DNA of 64,000 bases from contig NZ_JAIVFV010000002.1 of NCBI RefSeq assembly GCF_020829445.1, positions 1 through 64,000 of the forward strand, given 5' to 3'. The notes under the pieces are model-generated. The model was not told the DNA's origin. It worked only from the letters and a program-made list of their open reading frames with translations, and made no database searches. The DNA is from Nostoc sp. CHAB 5836. GTDB lineage: Bacteria; Cyanobacteriota; Cyanobacteriia; Cyanobacteriales; Nostocaceae. This document shows positions 8,709-17,423 of this stretch, piece by piece; the first letter of the stretch is position 1, and every line of letters starts with the position of its first letter. The translations under genes were made by a program, and so were the position numbers.

Positions 8709-8839
8709 TAAGTAAGTTGGCGCGAAAAAATCAAAGTATGTTACAAAACGTAAATAGCCTTAAAATCTTTACTAGTGACCAATGACAAAGGACAAATGAC
8801 AGCCTTAGTCAGTTAGCTTTAATTGCGCCGACCTACTTA
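8709..8839 (-). mobile_element. Family A element, copy 4
   Basis: 131-bp complete copy, TAAGTAAGTTGGCGCG to GCGCCGACCTACTTA, containing four heptamers of the TGACAAA class. It lies in the upstream region of csaB. Confidence 0.85.
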
Positions 8840-8866
8840 AAAAAAGTTGTTAATCTAAAATCCAAA

Positions 8867-9919
8867 ATGGTTAAGATGCGGGCGTTATTGTCTGGATATT
8901 ACGGTAAAGGTAATGGTGGTGACGAAGCTTTGTTGGCGACGCTTTTGCAAATGTTACCATCTCAGGTAACGCCTGTGGTGCTTTCTGGTAATCCAGACCA
9001 AACGCGCGATCGCTACAATGTAGAGACCTGTGATCGCATGGCTCTCTTCCCTGTGCTGCAAGCTTTACGCTCTTGTGATGCCTTGATTTGGGGCGGTGGG
9101 AGTCTCATTCAAGATGTCACCAGCACTATCAGCCCATTTTATTATGGGGGATTGATGGCATTGGCGCAGAAGATGGGTTTGAAAACCATTGCTTGGGCAC
9201 AGGGTATTGGGCCGTTAGTGCGTCCGCAAACTCGTTGGCTGGCACGGCAAACCTTTAGTAATTGTACCAAAATCAGTGTCCGCGATGGCGCCAGTGCGGC
9301 TTTGTTATCTGATTGGCAAATCCCTTACATTATTGCTCCTGACCCGGTTTGGGCGTTGGAGTCGAAACCAGTACCAGGACTTTGGGATTTACCTGCGCCG
9401 AGAGTTGCGGTAACATTGCGATCGCATCCCCAACTTACAGAAACACGCCTAGCAAACTTAACTCGTGCTTTGGTGGATTTTCAAAAAGCCACACAGGCTT
9501 TTATTTTATTACTGCCATTTCAAAAAAGTGAAGATTTAAGTATTGCTGAAGCCATTCAACCCCAACTTCAAGATGTTAGCAAGATTTTATGTCTGGAAGA
9601 TCCGCAACTTTTAAAAGGTGTGTTTCGTGGCGTTGAAATGGCAATTGGGATGCGTCTGCACAGCTTGATTATGGCTGCTGCTGAAGGTTGTCGCTGCTTT
9701 GCTCTCAGTTATGATCCCAAGGTAAATCGCCTCATGGAAGACTTGGAAATACCTGGGTGGGATTTGGCGAGTTTACCTGATGACCCCAATTTGATTAGTT
9801 TGACTTGGATGGAGCATTATGCTAACGGTGATCCTTTATCATCAGAGCAAATACAATCTTTAGTAGATAGGGCATTAATGCACCACGAGTTATTGAGCCA
9901 AGCTTTTTGTAATAAGTAG
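8867..9919 (+). CDS. csaB: Polysaccharide pyruvyl transferase CsaB
   Basis: 350 residues. N-terminal GYYGKGNGGDEALLATLL and the later GMRLHSLIMAAAEG (His in the conserved C-terminal domain) are hallmarks of the CsaB/WcaK pyruvyl transferase family, which adds ketal pyruvate to cell-wall or extracellular polysaccharide. Probably cytosolic or membrane-peripheral. Met1 or Met4 (MRALLSG) may be the start; the second matches the family better. The TAG stop falls inside a family A element (from 9913), so the last two codons are element-derived. Confidence 0.9.
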   Translation: MVKMRALLSGYYGKGNGGDEALLATLLQMLPSQVTPVVLSGNPDQTRDRYNVETCDRMALFPVLQALRSCDALIWGGGSLIQDVTSTISPFYYGGLMALAQKMGLKTIAWAQGIGPLVRPQTRWLARQTFSNCTKISVRDGASAALLSDWQIPYIIAPDPVWALESKPVPGLWDLPAPRVAVTLRSHPQLTETRLANLTRALVDFQKATQAFILLLPFQKSEDLSIAEAIQPQLQDVSKILCLEDPQLLKGVFRGVEMAIGMRLHSLIMAAAEGCRCFALSYDPKVNRLMEDLEIPGWDLASLPDDPNLISLTWMEHYANGDPLSSEQIQSLVDRALMHHELLSQAFCNK

Positions 9920-10042
9920 GTTGGCGCAATTAAAGTTAACTGGCTAAGGCTGTCATTTGTCATTCGTCATTTGTCATTAGTAAGGGTTTAAGCTTGTTTT
10001 CGTTTCGTAATATGCTTTGATTTTTTCGCGCCAACTTACTTA
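9913..10042 (+). mobile_element. Family A element, copy 5
   Basis: 130 bp, TAAGTAGGTTGGCGC to GCCAACTTACTTA. It overlaps the end of csaB and provides its TAG stop. Confidence 0.85.
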
Positions 10043-10062
10043 ATAATTAAGTTTCAGGCGCT

Positions 10063-10217
10063 GAACAAAGCAAAATGTTGGGTTTCGTTCCTCAAACGCC
10101 ACGTGCTACCCTGCGGGAACGCTAAAAGCGAACAAGTCGGGGAACCCGCAAGGGCGCTGTGGCTCCCCAACCTACCTACACATTTTTTATTTTTTTGCCA
10201 AAACCTACGCAGTATTG
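10063..10217 (+). repeat. Remnant of a family C element
   Basis: Keeps ATGTTGGGTTTCGTTCCTCA and the right end AAAACCTACGCAGTATTG (to 10217), but the left terminal repeat is lost and the middle is replaced by GCGGGAACGCTAAAAGCG-type palindromic sequence. Confidence 0.6.
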
Positions 10218-10344
10218 ACATGGAAGCGGGGTTTTTGGTCAAAATTTTTTAAATTGATCACGCTCAAAAGTTAGTAATTTTTATCCCTGAATTTAACAGT
10301 AATTTTATGTAAAATATACATCAACAATTCTTGAGATTATTCCG

Positions 10345-11796
10345 ATGATCAGCTTTGGCTTTTGGAACCTACTTATAGTAATTGTAGTTGCTTTAGTTCT
10401 CAAAAATAATTGGCGATTAGATGATGAAAAGGCAGCCTGGAAAAACTCTTTATTCTTAAAATCTTCTGTAATTCAACGGTTGATGCAATTTTTTCGTCAG
10501 CCAATTGTTAACTTTATTGTCCAAGCAAGTGTTGTATTAGTCGTTACAAGATTTCTCTGTTATACAGGTTGGCTAATTTATTTACTAAATCAACCAAATC
10601 CACCTTTATGGGATTTTAAGTGGTTTTATGTGGCGAGTAAATTGGCTCATCAGCATTTAAGCCCCTTTAATGTCGAGATTTTTAGCCAAAGTTTCTGTAC
10701 CCTGACAAAGGTGTGTGGATTTATTCCACCCTTTGTCTATCCACCTAATATTATTCCTCTTATTTGGTTTCTGGCTGATTTTTCGATCAATACTGCATTT
10801 ACAATCTGGATTGGAATGCATATATTAGCAATTTGTTTGATTTTATGGGGAGCGAATATTCTGCTGGAATCGAAGTCACGAGTTTTCAGAACTATTTGCA
10901 CAATCTCCGTTGTCTTGATTTATGGTTTAGTTCGCGATCTTCAAGTTGGTAATATTGCCATTTTCGTTGCGATTCTCATTTTATGGATGTTTATCTGGGC
11001 TAGAAAAAATCAGGATATTCCAGCAGGAATTTGCTTAGGTATTGCTGTTTGTAAACCAACATTAGCTGCATTATTCATTCTGTATTTTCTACTTAAAAGA
11101 CGGTTTTCTCTAGTTTTTGCATCTATTGTCACAGGAACTTCTCTAGTATTTTTAGGTCTAGCCTTGACGGACAATTCTTTGACACAATTTCTATCGGATG
11201 CAGATCGTGGATTTTCACTGTGGCTAAATGATCCGTCGAATAGTCCTTATCTTTCAATGAGTCGCCTCGATTTGATGGTCGTGGGGCCAAGATTCTTCCC
11301 CAATAATCCCTTTGTTGCCAAGCTTTTATCAGACTTCATTGTTCTAATACTTGTTGGTTTTGTGGGTTGGTATTGGTATCTCCAACAATCTCTCACCGCC
11401 TGGTCAAAAAAAATCTACTTAGAAGAAATGGTATTAGTTTCTTGCTTGAGTATTGCGGTCAACTATTCACAGCAAACTAGTACTGTGATGTTAATACCTG
11501 CTGTTGTTTTTTTGCTAAATGATTTGCTATATCAGATTAGGTATTGTACATTCTCTATGAGAAGAATGTCTGTTTGGTTAGTAGGAGTTTGCTCTCTTGC
11601 AGTGCAAACAGGGGTGATTCATGGCTGGCTCATCGGTTATTTAGCAAATCGCTGGAATGTGAAAGCAGGGGAATTGCCATACATTTTGAAAGTAACTATC
11701 TTCGCCCTACCGAGTTATGCCATTTTAGCAATTACCCTGAGTGTTTTAGTTTTAGCAATTAGTTCCCTACCTCAAAAACAGGTTCTGAAATTTTGA
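10345..11796 (+). CDS. GT87-like (DUF2029) membrane glycosyltransferase
   Basis: 483 residues with about ten to twelve hydrophobic segments from residue 1 to the C-terminus. The acidic loop after the early transmembrane segment, PPLWDFKWFYVASKLA (about 89-104), resembles the Asp-containing catalytic loop of GT-C enzymes of family GT87, which use polyprenyl-phosphate sugars (mycobacterial PimE group). Donor and acceptor are unknown; a role in envelope polysaccharide is an inference. AT-rich codon use and no operon partner. No N-terminal cleavable signal; the first membrane helix likely acts as anchor. Confidence 0.7.
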   Translation: MISFGFWNLLIVIVVALVLKNNWRLDDEKAAWKNSLFLKSSVIQRLMQFFRQPIVNFIVQASVVLVVTRFLCYTGWLIYLLNQPNPPLWDFKWFYVASKLAHQHLSPFNVEIFSQSFCTLTKVCGFIPPFVYPPNIIPLIWFLADFSINTAFTIWIGMHILAICLILWGANILLESKSRVFRTICTISVVLIYGLVRDLQVGNIAIFVAILILWMFIWARKNQDIPAGICLGIAVCKPTLAALFILYFLLKRRFSLVFASIVTGTSLVFLGLALTDNSLTQFLSDADRGFSLWLNDPSNSPYLSMSRLDLMVVGPRFFPNNPFVAKLLSDFIVLILVGFVGWYWYLQQSLTAWSKKIYLEEMVLVSCLSIAVNYSQQTSTVMLIPAVVFLLNDLLYQIRYCTFSMRRMSVWLVGVCSLAVQTGVIHGWLIGYLANRWNVKAGELPYILKVTIFALPSYAILAITLSVLVLAISSLPQKQVLKF

Positions 11797-11895
11797 CTAA
11801 TTTTGGGGGTTTAAGTAAAAAGTTTCTACAAGCAATTTGGTCAGCACAGGATACTCTAGAAGGAGATTAAAGAATTTTCCAAAAGATACATAATT

Positions 11896-12348
11896 ATGGT
11901 AAATCTCAATCGTTACCATGCTGCCAGCAATCAACCTATGGGTGCAGTTCGAGTCCAAGTCAAGCTCACTAATGCCATTGATGAAGCGCTTGTTAGCCGA
12001 GGAATGCTCAATCCAAATATGCTGCGAGTGTATGAAACAGAAGCATTAGTGGACACAGGGGCAGTACGCACTGTACTACCCATGTCGATTGTCCTGCAAC
12101 TTGGTTTGAGAATTCGAGGACAGCAGATTGCTCAATACGCTAACGGTAGTGAAGAATCTATAGGCGTTACTGAACCTGTAATTATTGAATTGACAGGACG
12201 AGAAACTACTGAAGCCACATTAGTTACAGGCGATATAGTTCTGATTGGACAAACGGTGCTTGAGACGCTGGATTTACTGGTGGACTGTAGAAATCAGCGA
12301 CTTATCCCGAATCCTGAACATCCTAACTATCCTGTGATGAGAATATAG
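11896..12348 (+). CDS. Retropepsin-like clan AA aspartic protease
   Basis: 150 residues, single aspartic protease half-domain: EALVDTGAVRTVLP with the DTG triad at 53-55, followed by an Ile/Leu-rich beta domain ending LETLDLLVDCRNQRLIPNP. This matches the stand-alone retropepsin-like proteins frequent in cyanobacteria, which would act as homodimers; substrates are unknown. The best purine-rich site (AGGAGA, about 11861) is 30 bp before this ATG, too far for normal spacing, so the gene may be translated weakly. Confidence 0.75.
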   Translation: MVNLNRYHAASNQPMGAVRVQVKLTNAIDEALVSRGMLNPNMLRVYETEALVDTGAVRTVLPMSIVLQLGLRIRGQQIAQYANGSEESIGVTEPVIIELTGRETTEATLVTGDIVLIGQTVLETLDLLVDCRNQRLIPNPEHPNYPVMRI

Positions 12349-12630
12349 GCTAGTACTCGACCAACCCAAAATTGCTGGGTGAGGGTCGTCATTTGTGCTA
12401 AATCACCTATTTAGGGGTGCGATCGCAGCCAAATAACTGTTTTTATTGAGAATCTAGCTCTCTAACTGAGAATTAAAGTTCGATCTAACAAAATCGCATT
12501 GCTCCCCTCAAGCTTTTGGTGCGTTACGGCTTACGCCTAACACACCCTACAAGTACTTAGATTTTTTCAGAAATCAAATATGATTCCTATATGTCAGTTG
12601 CGTAAGTCCAAAAAAGTAACATAGTTTGGT
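12349..12630. other. Intergenic region with scattered repeat fragments
   Basis: Convergent spacer after the protease gene and the end of pgeF. It contains a HIP1-like site and GGTGCGTTACGGCTTACGCCTAACACACCCTAC-type sequence (around 12520-12551), a short dispersed motif of this genome. No gene seen. Confidence 0.45.
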
Positions 12631-13419
12631 TTATTGCCGTTTACGGCTAACAATCCCTGACCATTGAACTTTTTTCTCCTTCTCCCGGCGGTAAGAAAAG
12701 AAATGCTCTGGAGTTTGGAAAGTACAATAAGGTGCGATCGCAATTTGTTCTGCACTAATTCCCAAATTTTCCAGTTGTAAAATATTCACTCGCCTGACAT
12801 CCACCCGTACTTTGCCAGCATTGGGATCTTCTAGTAAAGGTGAATTTGGTAGCTCATTTAATGCAGTTATAATCTTTTGTTCGTCCTTGTGTGGTATAAT
12901 GCTAGCGCCGATTTCGCCAGCCACTTCCATAGAGACTTGGTAAACCTCACCAGCGATCGCAGGGCCCATTGCAATGCGTAAATCATCAAGTTTGCTACCT
13001 TGAGATTGTAATCGAGCGATGGCTAAGGGGACAATCTTCTTAGCAGTGCCCCGCCAACCCGCGTGTAATGCTGCCACCCGTCCAGTTTCCACATCGCCAA
13101 TCAATACGGGTGTACAATCTGCACTAGCTACCCAAAGAGCTTGTAGAGGGCGATCGCTAACTAAACCATCCGCCGATGCTAAATCTTCCCCAACAGTGCT
13201 TAAGAGGCTTTCAACTTCTTGGGGGGTGAGAACAGTATTGCCATGAACCTGCTTTAAACGATAAACTGATGCCTCTGGTTGCAATACTTCGGTGATAACT
13301 TCTGGCGATCGCGGCCAAAACTGCTGGGTAAAAAAGCCGTGATGCCAACGTTCTAGAATACTACAAGTTAGATAGGGTAGTCCTTCCCAATTGCGCCAGT
13401 GCCAAGTGTGCATCTTCAA
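12631..13419 (-). CDS. pgeF: Purine nucleoside phosphorylase / laccase-domain protein PgeF
   Basis: 262 residues of the YfiH/LACC1 family. The zinc site residues are visible as His59 (KQVHGNTV), Cys102 (ASADCTPVL) and His119 (AALHAGWRG). Family members have purine nucleoside phosphorylase or adenosine deaminase activity, and the E. coli homologue removes misincorporated residues in peptidoglycan precursors (PgeF). Cytosolic. It is divergent from birA with a 72-bp gap. Length is typical. Confidence 0.88.
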   Translation of the reverse strand: MKMHTWHWRNWEGLPYLTCSILERWHHGFFTQQFWPRSPEVITEVLQPEASVYRLKQVHGNTVLTPQEVESLLSTVGEDLASADGLVSDRPLQALWVASADCTPVLIGDVETGRVAALHAGWRGTAKKIVPLAIARLQSQGSKLDDLRIAMGPAIAGEVYQVSMEVAGEIGASIIPHKDEQKIITALNELPNSPLLEDPNAGKVRVDVRRVNILQLENLGISAEQIAIAPYCTFQTPEHFFSYRREKEKKVQWSGIVSRKRQ

Positions 13420-13491
13420 CCAAACCTAAACGGAAAATCACTCATCAGCCAATCAATGCTAACTTGAACAACGGAATTTGGGTTAACTGCT

Positions 13492-14310
13492 GTGGAATTT
13501 AATCTGCAAAACTTGGAAGCAGCGTTGAAGGCAGCGCGTAAGTATACATATTTACCATTTTCCCTCCACTTTTTTGAAAGCGTCTCCTCAACAAATCAAA
13601 CTCTCTGGAACTTACTCAACCAAGGCGCTATTTCCGGAACAGTAGTAATTGCAAGTGTCCAATCTGCTGGGCGGGGACAATGGGGCCGCCAGTGGATTTC
13701 TCCTGTTGGGGGATTATATGTTTCCGTAGGGATTTCTTTTGACCACAAAATAGAGGCTACAGACGGCTACCAGCTAACTTTCGCTACTGCTTGGGGAATT
13801 GCGTCTCAATTGCGCCAGTGCGGTGTAGATGTTGGGATAAAATGGCCCAATGATTTAGTTTTAAATGGTCGTAAACTAGGCGGCATATTGACAGAAACCA
13901 AAGTAAACAAAGGACAAATCACCCAAGCAGTAATTGGTGTTGGTATTAACTGGATAAACCCAGTACCCGAAACTGGAATCAATCTGGAATCGTGGCAAGC
14001 TTCCCAAAATTTCAGACCAATTTCTTGTCTGGAAATGCTAACCTCTAAAGTCTTACTGGGAATAGAATCCGGTATGGAGTGCCTTTGCCAAGAAGGAGTA
14101 AGCATACTCTTGTCTCGCTATCTAGATTTGCTTACAAACATGGGTGATCAGGTATATGTCAATAATCTTTCAGGTACTGTAGTTGGGGTGACATCTCAAG
14201 GAAACTTACGAGTTGATTTACAAACAGATCACACAAAAGAACTAATTACATCGGAAATTTATATTGAACCCGGTACAATCAGTTTGGGGTATCATAAATC
14301 TTCCGTTTAA
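13492..14310 (+). CDS. birA: Biotin-[acetyl-CoA carboxylase] ligase BirA
   Basis: 272 residues, GTG start. Has VSSTNQTLW (about 30-38), the biotinyl-AMP loop GRGQWGRQW and GIKWPNDLVLNGRKLGGILTE, the catalytic-core signature of biotin protein ligases. It attaches biotin to the acetyl-CoA carboxylase carrier subunit. There is no N-terminal DNA-binding domain, so it is the monofunctional, non-repressor type usual in cyanobacteria. The C-terminal SH3-like domain is present (VGVTSQGNLRVD). Confidence 0.93.
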   Translation: MEFNLQNLEAALKAARKYTYLPFSLHFFESVSSTNQTLWNLLNQGAISGTVVIASVQSAGRGQWGRQWISPVGGLYVSVGISFDHKIEATDGYQLTFATAWGIASQLRQCGVDVGIKWPNDLVLNGRKLGGILTETKVNKGQITQAVIGVGINWINPVPETGINLESWQASQNFRPISCLEMLTSKVLLGIESGMECLCQEGVSILLSRYLDLLTNMGDQVYVNNLSGTVVGVTSQGNLRVDLQTDHTKELITSEIYIEPGTISLGYHKSSV

Positions 14311-14400
14311 ATTTGAGGTTTGTTCAAAATTTCGCTCTTTGGGCAAGACAAACCACTAGCATCATCTCTTTAGGCTAATTACACACAACTGAGAGAACAA

Positions 14401-15957
14401 ATGACGCAGCGCAATAATTCTGCCCATCATCCTTTGCATTACTTATGGCAGCAAGGTCTAACAAGAAAACGTTTTGCCTCAACGCTACCTGCTCAAAGCC
14501 TCTGCTGGCTGAGTAGCGTCAGCCTCCTGAGCGGCGGCTTTGTGTTTGCCCAAACGGAAACACAAATAGATAACATCGTTCCCACTGTTGAAAGTTCCCA
14601 ACCAACAGCAGTTATAAACCCAGTTAACAAACAAGCCGTTGCGCCCGAAACAGTTCAAGCGCAACCAGAATTTTCCCAAAGACGAGCCAGACTCAAACAG
14701 AGACTACGCAAGCCAGAGGTTGCTCAATCAAAAGAACCAGTTAGGCAGTCTACACCGAAAATCGAAGCTGTCCAACCTGTTGTGATTATCAGACAGTCAA
14801 AGCCCAAGGTAGAAGCCTCCCAGGTTACTCCTGCAAGGGTGATACCGGAAAAACCCAATACCCCTGCCCACTCTTTACCTGAAAAACTCCCACAAGTTGC
14901 TCAACCATCAAATAACTCAAACAATACCGTCAGTGCAACGGCAGGGAAAACAAGGGATTATAATAACGCCTATATTGATCCTAATAGTTATGACAGTGGT
15001 GCCACAGGTACTTACCAAGCACCAAATTCCGTAATTCTCACAGAACGTTCCAGTGGTTGTCGAGCCATTTTGCCTTCAGGGCAGAGCGTATTAGGCGGCG
15101 CCTGCGCCAAAGTACCCCAAAGGAGCGTAGCTGATTCTAATGTTAAACCAGCACCTAATTGGCTCAGAAGAAGTCAAAATGCACAATTACCAGTAGTTCC
15201 ACCCGTGCGGCAGATTGCAACTCCTGGCAACACCAGCAGATGGCGTACTGCTCAAAGTGGTTCTAGTGGTGACACCAAGAGTGCATTTCGCCCGAATCGG
15301 TTTATCCCGAATCCTAGCGAGTTCAGCCCCACAAGAGTGAGTGCAACTCCCATCGCGCCCAGTGGCGGTACTTTACCTCCACCAATGGCAGATGGCAACA
15401 TTGCACCCCGCCCCAGCAACGTCGCTTATGACTTCTCATTGGCATCAGTATTGCCGCAAATCCCCTACGTGGGGAGAGTCGCCTATAGTGGTACGGGAAT
15501 GATGTATCCATTGTCTATTCCGGCTTCTATTACTTCTGTGTTTGGTTGGCGAATTCATCCAATCACAGGTAATCAACGCTTCCATGCTGGTACAGACTTG
15601 GGTGCGCCTACGGGAACACCAGTTTTGGCAGCTGCTGCTGGTCAAGTAGAAACTGCTAACTGGATGGGTGGTTATGGTTTAACTGTTATTCTGAATCACA
15701 AATCGGCTGAACAAACTCTCTACGGTCATATGTCAGAAATCTTTGTTCAACCTGGTCAGTGGGTACAACCTGGAACTGTCATCGGGCGAGTTGGCAGCAC
15801 CGGGGCTTCCACAGGCCCTCACCTGCACTTTGAAGTCCGTCACCTGTCACCGAATGGGTGGGTTGCTACTGACCCAGGTGTGGGATTACAAAGCGCCCTA
15901 AGCCAGTTAATACGAGGCTTACAAACTGCTCAAGTCAGCCAGGAACCAGGCAGTTAG
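14401..15957 (+). CDS. M23 family (LytM) peptidoglycan peptidase
   Basis: 518 residues. An N-terminal hydrophobic segment (about 35-50, WLSSVSLLSGGFVFAQ) is a probable signal peptide, then a long low-complexity Pro/Gln/Ser region, then a C-terminal M23 domain: FGWRIHPITGNQRFHAGTDLG (HxxxD zinc ligands), LYGHMSEI and GPHLHFEVR (HxH). All zinc ligands are present, so it should be an active endopeptidase, or amidase activator, acting on the cell wall outside the cytoplasmic membrane. It follows birA by 90 bp in the same direction, but they need not be co-transcribed. Confidence 0.9.
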   Translation: MTQRNNSAHHPLHYLWQQGLTRKRFASTLPAQSLCWLSSVSLLSGGFVFAQTETQIDNIVPTVESSQPTAVINPVNKQAVAPETVQAQPEFSQRRARLKQRLRKPEVAQSKEPVRQSTPKIEAVQPVVIIRQSKPKVEASQVTPARVIPEKPNTPAHSLPEKLPQVAQPSNNSNNTVSATAGKTRDYNNAYIDPNSYDSGATGTYQAPNSVILTERSSGCRAILPSGQSVLGGACAKVPQRSVADSNVKPAPNWLRRSQNAQLPVVPPVRQIATPGNTSRWRTAQSGSSGDTKSAFRPNRFIPNPSEFSPTRVSATPIAPSGGTLPPPMADGNIAPRPSNVAYDFSLASVLPQIPYVGRVAYSGTGMMYPLSIPASITSVFGWRIHPITGNQRFHAGTDLGAPTGTPVLAAAAGQVETANWMGGYGLTVILNHKSAEQTLYGHMSEIFVQPGQWVQPGTVIGRVGSTGASTGPHLHFEVRHLSPNGWVATDPGVGLQSALSQLIRGLQTAQVSQEPGS

Positions 15958-15960
15958 AAG

Positions 15961-16020
15961 AAAGTTAGGAGTTAGGAGTTAGGAGTGAGCAGTTAGGAAT
16001 TTAAAACTTCTAACTCCTAA
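15961..16020 (+). repeat. Heptamer repeat with inverted partner
   Basis: Three GTTAGGA heptamers (15964-15985) followed about 25 bp later by CTTCTAACTCCTAA, their reverse complement, giving a hairpin after the M23 gene that may act as terminator. Confidence 0.6.
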
Positions 16021-16114
16021 TAGACATCTGGTGAAATTAAATATGCGTTACCCCGAACCCTTGTAGAGACGTAGCAGTGCTACGTCAAAACAATTCTTTT
16101 TCACCAGACGTCTA
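16021..16114 (+). mobile_element. Family B element, copy 1
   Basis: 94 bp with inverted ends TAGACATCTGGTGAAA / TTTTCACCAGACGTCTA. Internal sequence GCGTTACCCCGAACCC and a GTAGAGACGTAGCAGTGCTACGTC palindrome. Best preserved ends of the five copies. Confidence 0.75.
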
Positions 16115-16150
16115 AATCTCAGACCGACAGGGATGATACAGTAGATGTTG

Positions 16151-16669
16151 TTAATTAGCAGTGCTAGCTTTTTGCGGTAAAAGATAAATACCCCCAGAAA
16201 TTAAAGTTAGAGCAACAGAAACCCAAAAGGCAATCAGAGAGGGAGTTTGCCAGACTTCAGGTAGGGGTGCGATCAGAAGTGCGATCGCAACTATTTGACT
16301 AACAGTTTTGAGTTTACCCCAAATATTCGCCCCGGTAATCGTTGTTTGATTCACCCGCCAACCAGCGATCGCTAATTCCCGCGCTAAAATCAAAAACACT
16401 CCCCAAGCTGGCACTTTTCCTAGTTCAATAAAAACCATTAACGGCGCAAGTACCAGAAATTTATCCACTAAGGGGTCAAGAAATTTACCCAAATCACTAA
16501 TTTGGTTAAGTTTTCGCGCTAAATAACCATCTAACCAATCAGTCAACGCAGCAACGATAAAAATCGCCAAACATAACCACCTAGCCTGAGAGGTAGGGTT
16601 GTACAAACCATATAGCAAAAATGGTACACCCAGAAGACGAGAGAAGGTAATCCAGTTAGGTAAAGTCAT
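16151..16669 (-). CDS. pgsA: CDP-diacylglycerol-glycerol-3-phosphate phosphatidyltransferase
   Basis: 172 residues from the ATG used here (MTLPNWITFSR, the usual family start); an upstream ATG at 16705 would add 12 residues. Four to five transmembrane helices surround the CDP-alcohol phosphotransferase motif DGYLAR...GKFLDPLVD (within DWLDGYLARKLN and LGKFLDPLVDKF). It makes phosphatidylglycerol-phosphate, precursor of PG, which is essential to cyanobacterial photosystems. The upstream Uma2 gene on the same strand ends 20 bp before this ATG. Confidence 0.92.
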   Translation of the reverse strand: MTLPNWITFSRLLGVPFLLYGLYNPTSQARWLCLAIFIVAALTDWLDGYLARKLNQISDLGKFLDPLVDKFLVLAPLMVFIELGKVPAWGVFLILARELAIAGWRVNQTTITGANIWGKLKTVSQIVAIALLIAPLPEVWQTPSLIAFWVSVALTLISGGIYLLPQKASTAN

Positions 16670-16689
16670 GATTTGGGTTGAGGAATTAT

Positions 16690-17253
16690 CTATAATTTTA
16701 ACCAAGCAAATAATTGCCCTAATGTCAAATGTAAATCACTGACTAAATCCGGTACTGGCAATATATCTTGTTCGTTTTCTAAATATATTAGTTGCTGGTG
16801 AGGCGGATAAACTAAAACACAACATTCCTCTGGGTCAATTAACCAACCTAAGCGAGTACCATGATTTAAACAATGTAAAATATTTTTGGTAACTTTTGTG
16901 GTACTTTGTTCAGGCGAGAGGATTTCAATTGTCCAATCTGGATGTGTATTAAACGTATTGCCGATATTACCTTTTTCATCTACAGGAATTCGTTCCCAAG
17001 CGAATACTGCAACATCTGGAACAGTGGAACGTCCCCCAAAGGTACAGCGTAATTCTGGAAAAGCTAGGGCGATTTTTCTGGGTTCTGCTACACCATTAAT
17101 TGTAGTCACTAATTTACCTTGAAGTCTGCTATGTTTACCTTGAGGCATAGGTTTTTGAATTATTTCCCCATCAACATATTCACTGGCTGGCTTAGTTTCT
17201 GGTAATTGTAAAAATTCCTCTAAAGATATACGGCGAGTTGGTGTTTTAATCAT
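16690..17253 (-). CDS. Uma2 family putative endonuclease
   Basis: 187 residues from the ATG at 17253 (MIKTPTRRISLEEFLQLPETKPASEYVDGE), preferred over the longer frame from 17337 because GAGCAGGG lies just upstream and the family begins here. Uma2 motifs: SEYVDGEIIQKPMPQGKHS, PDVAVFAW and HPDWTIEILSPEQSTTKVTKNILHCLNHGTRLGWLID. The core PDWTIEILSP carries the conserved Glu and Ser/Pro. Role unknown; nuclease function is a family-level inference. Confidence 0.85.
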   Translation of the reverse strand: MIKTPTRRISLEEFLQLPETKPASEYVDGEIIQKPMPQGKHSRLQGKLVTTINGVAEPRKIALAFPELRCTFGGRSTVPDVAVFAWERIPVDEKGNIGNTFNTHPDWTIEILSPEQSTTKVTKNILHCLNHGTRLGWLIDPEECCVLVYPPHQQLIYLENEQDILPVPDLVSDLHLTLGQLFAWLKL

Positions 17254-17423
17254 AATATTTTCCCTGCTCGTATTTAATGAATTCGCTAACGGTATCAGTA
17301 TCTCGGCGGACACCCTTTTAGGGATTGAAAATTTCAAGGTTGACTGTTTTTGAACACAGTAAAACGCGCGTGAGTATCATTTGCATGGCATGATCTGTAT
17401 TTTAAGATCATCCAAACAATACT

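Noticed and set aside
10054-10242. 62-codon minus-strand frame after csaB
   Set aside because: It lies wholly in a degraded family C element and palindromic repeat.
11940-11960. GTTCGAGTCC resembling a tRNA T-loop
   Set aside because: It is inside the aspartic protease coding sequence and no cloverleaf can be formed.
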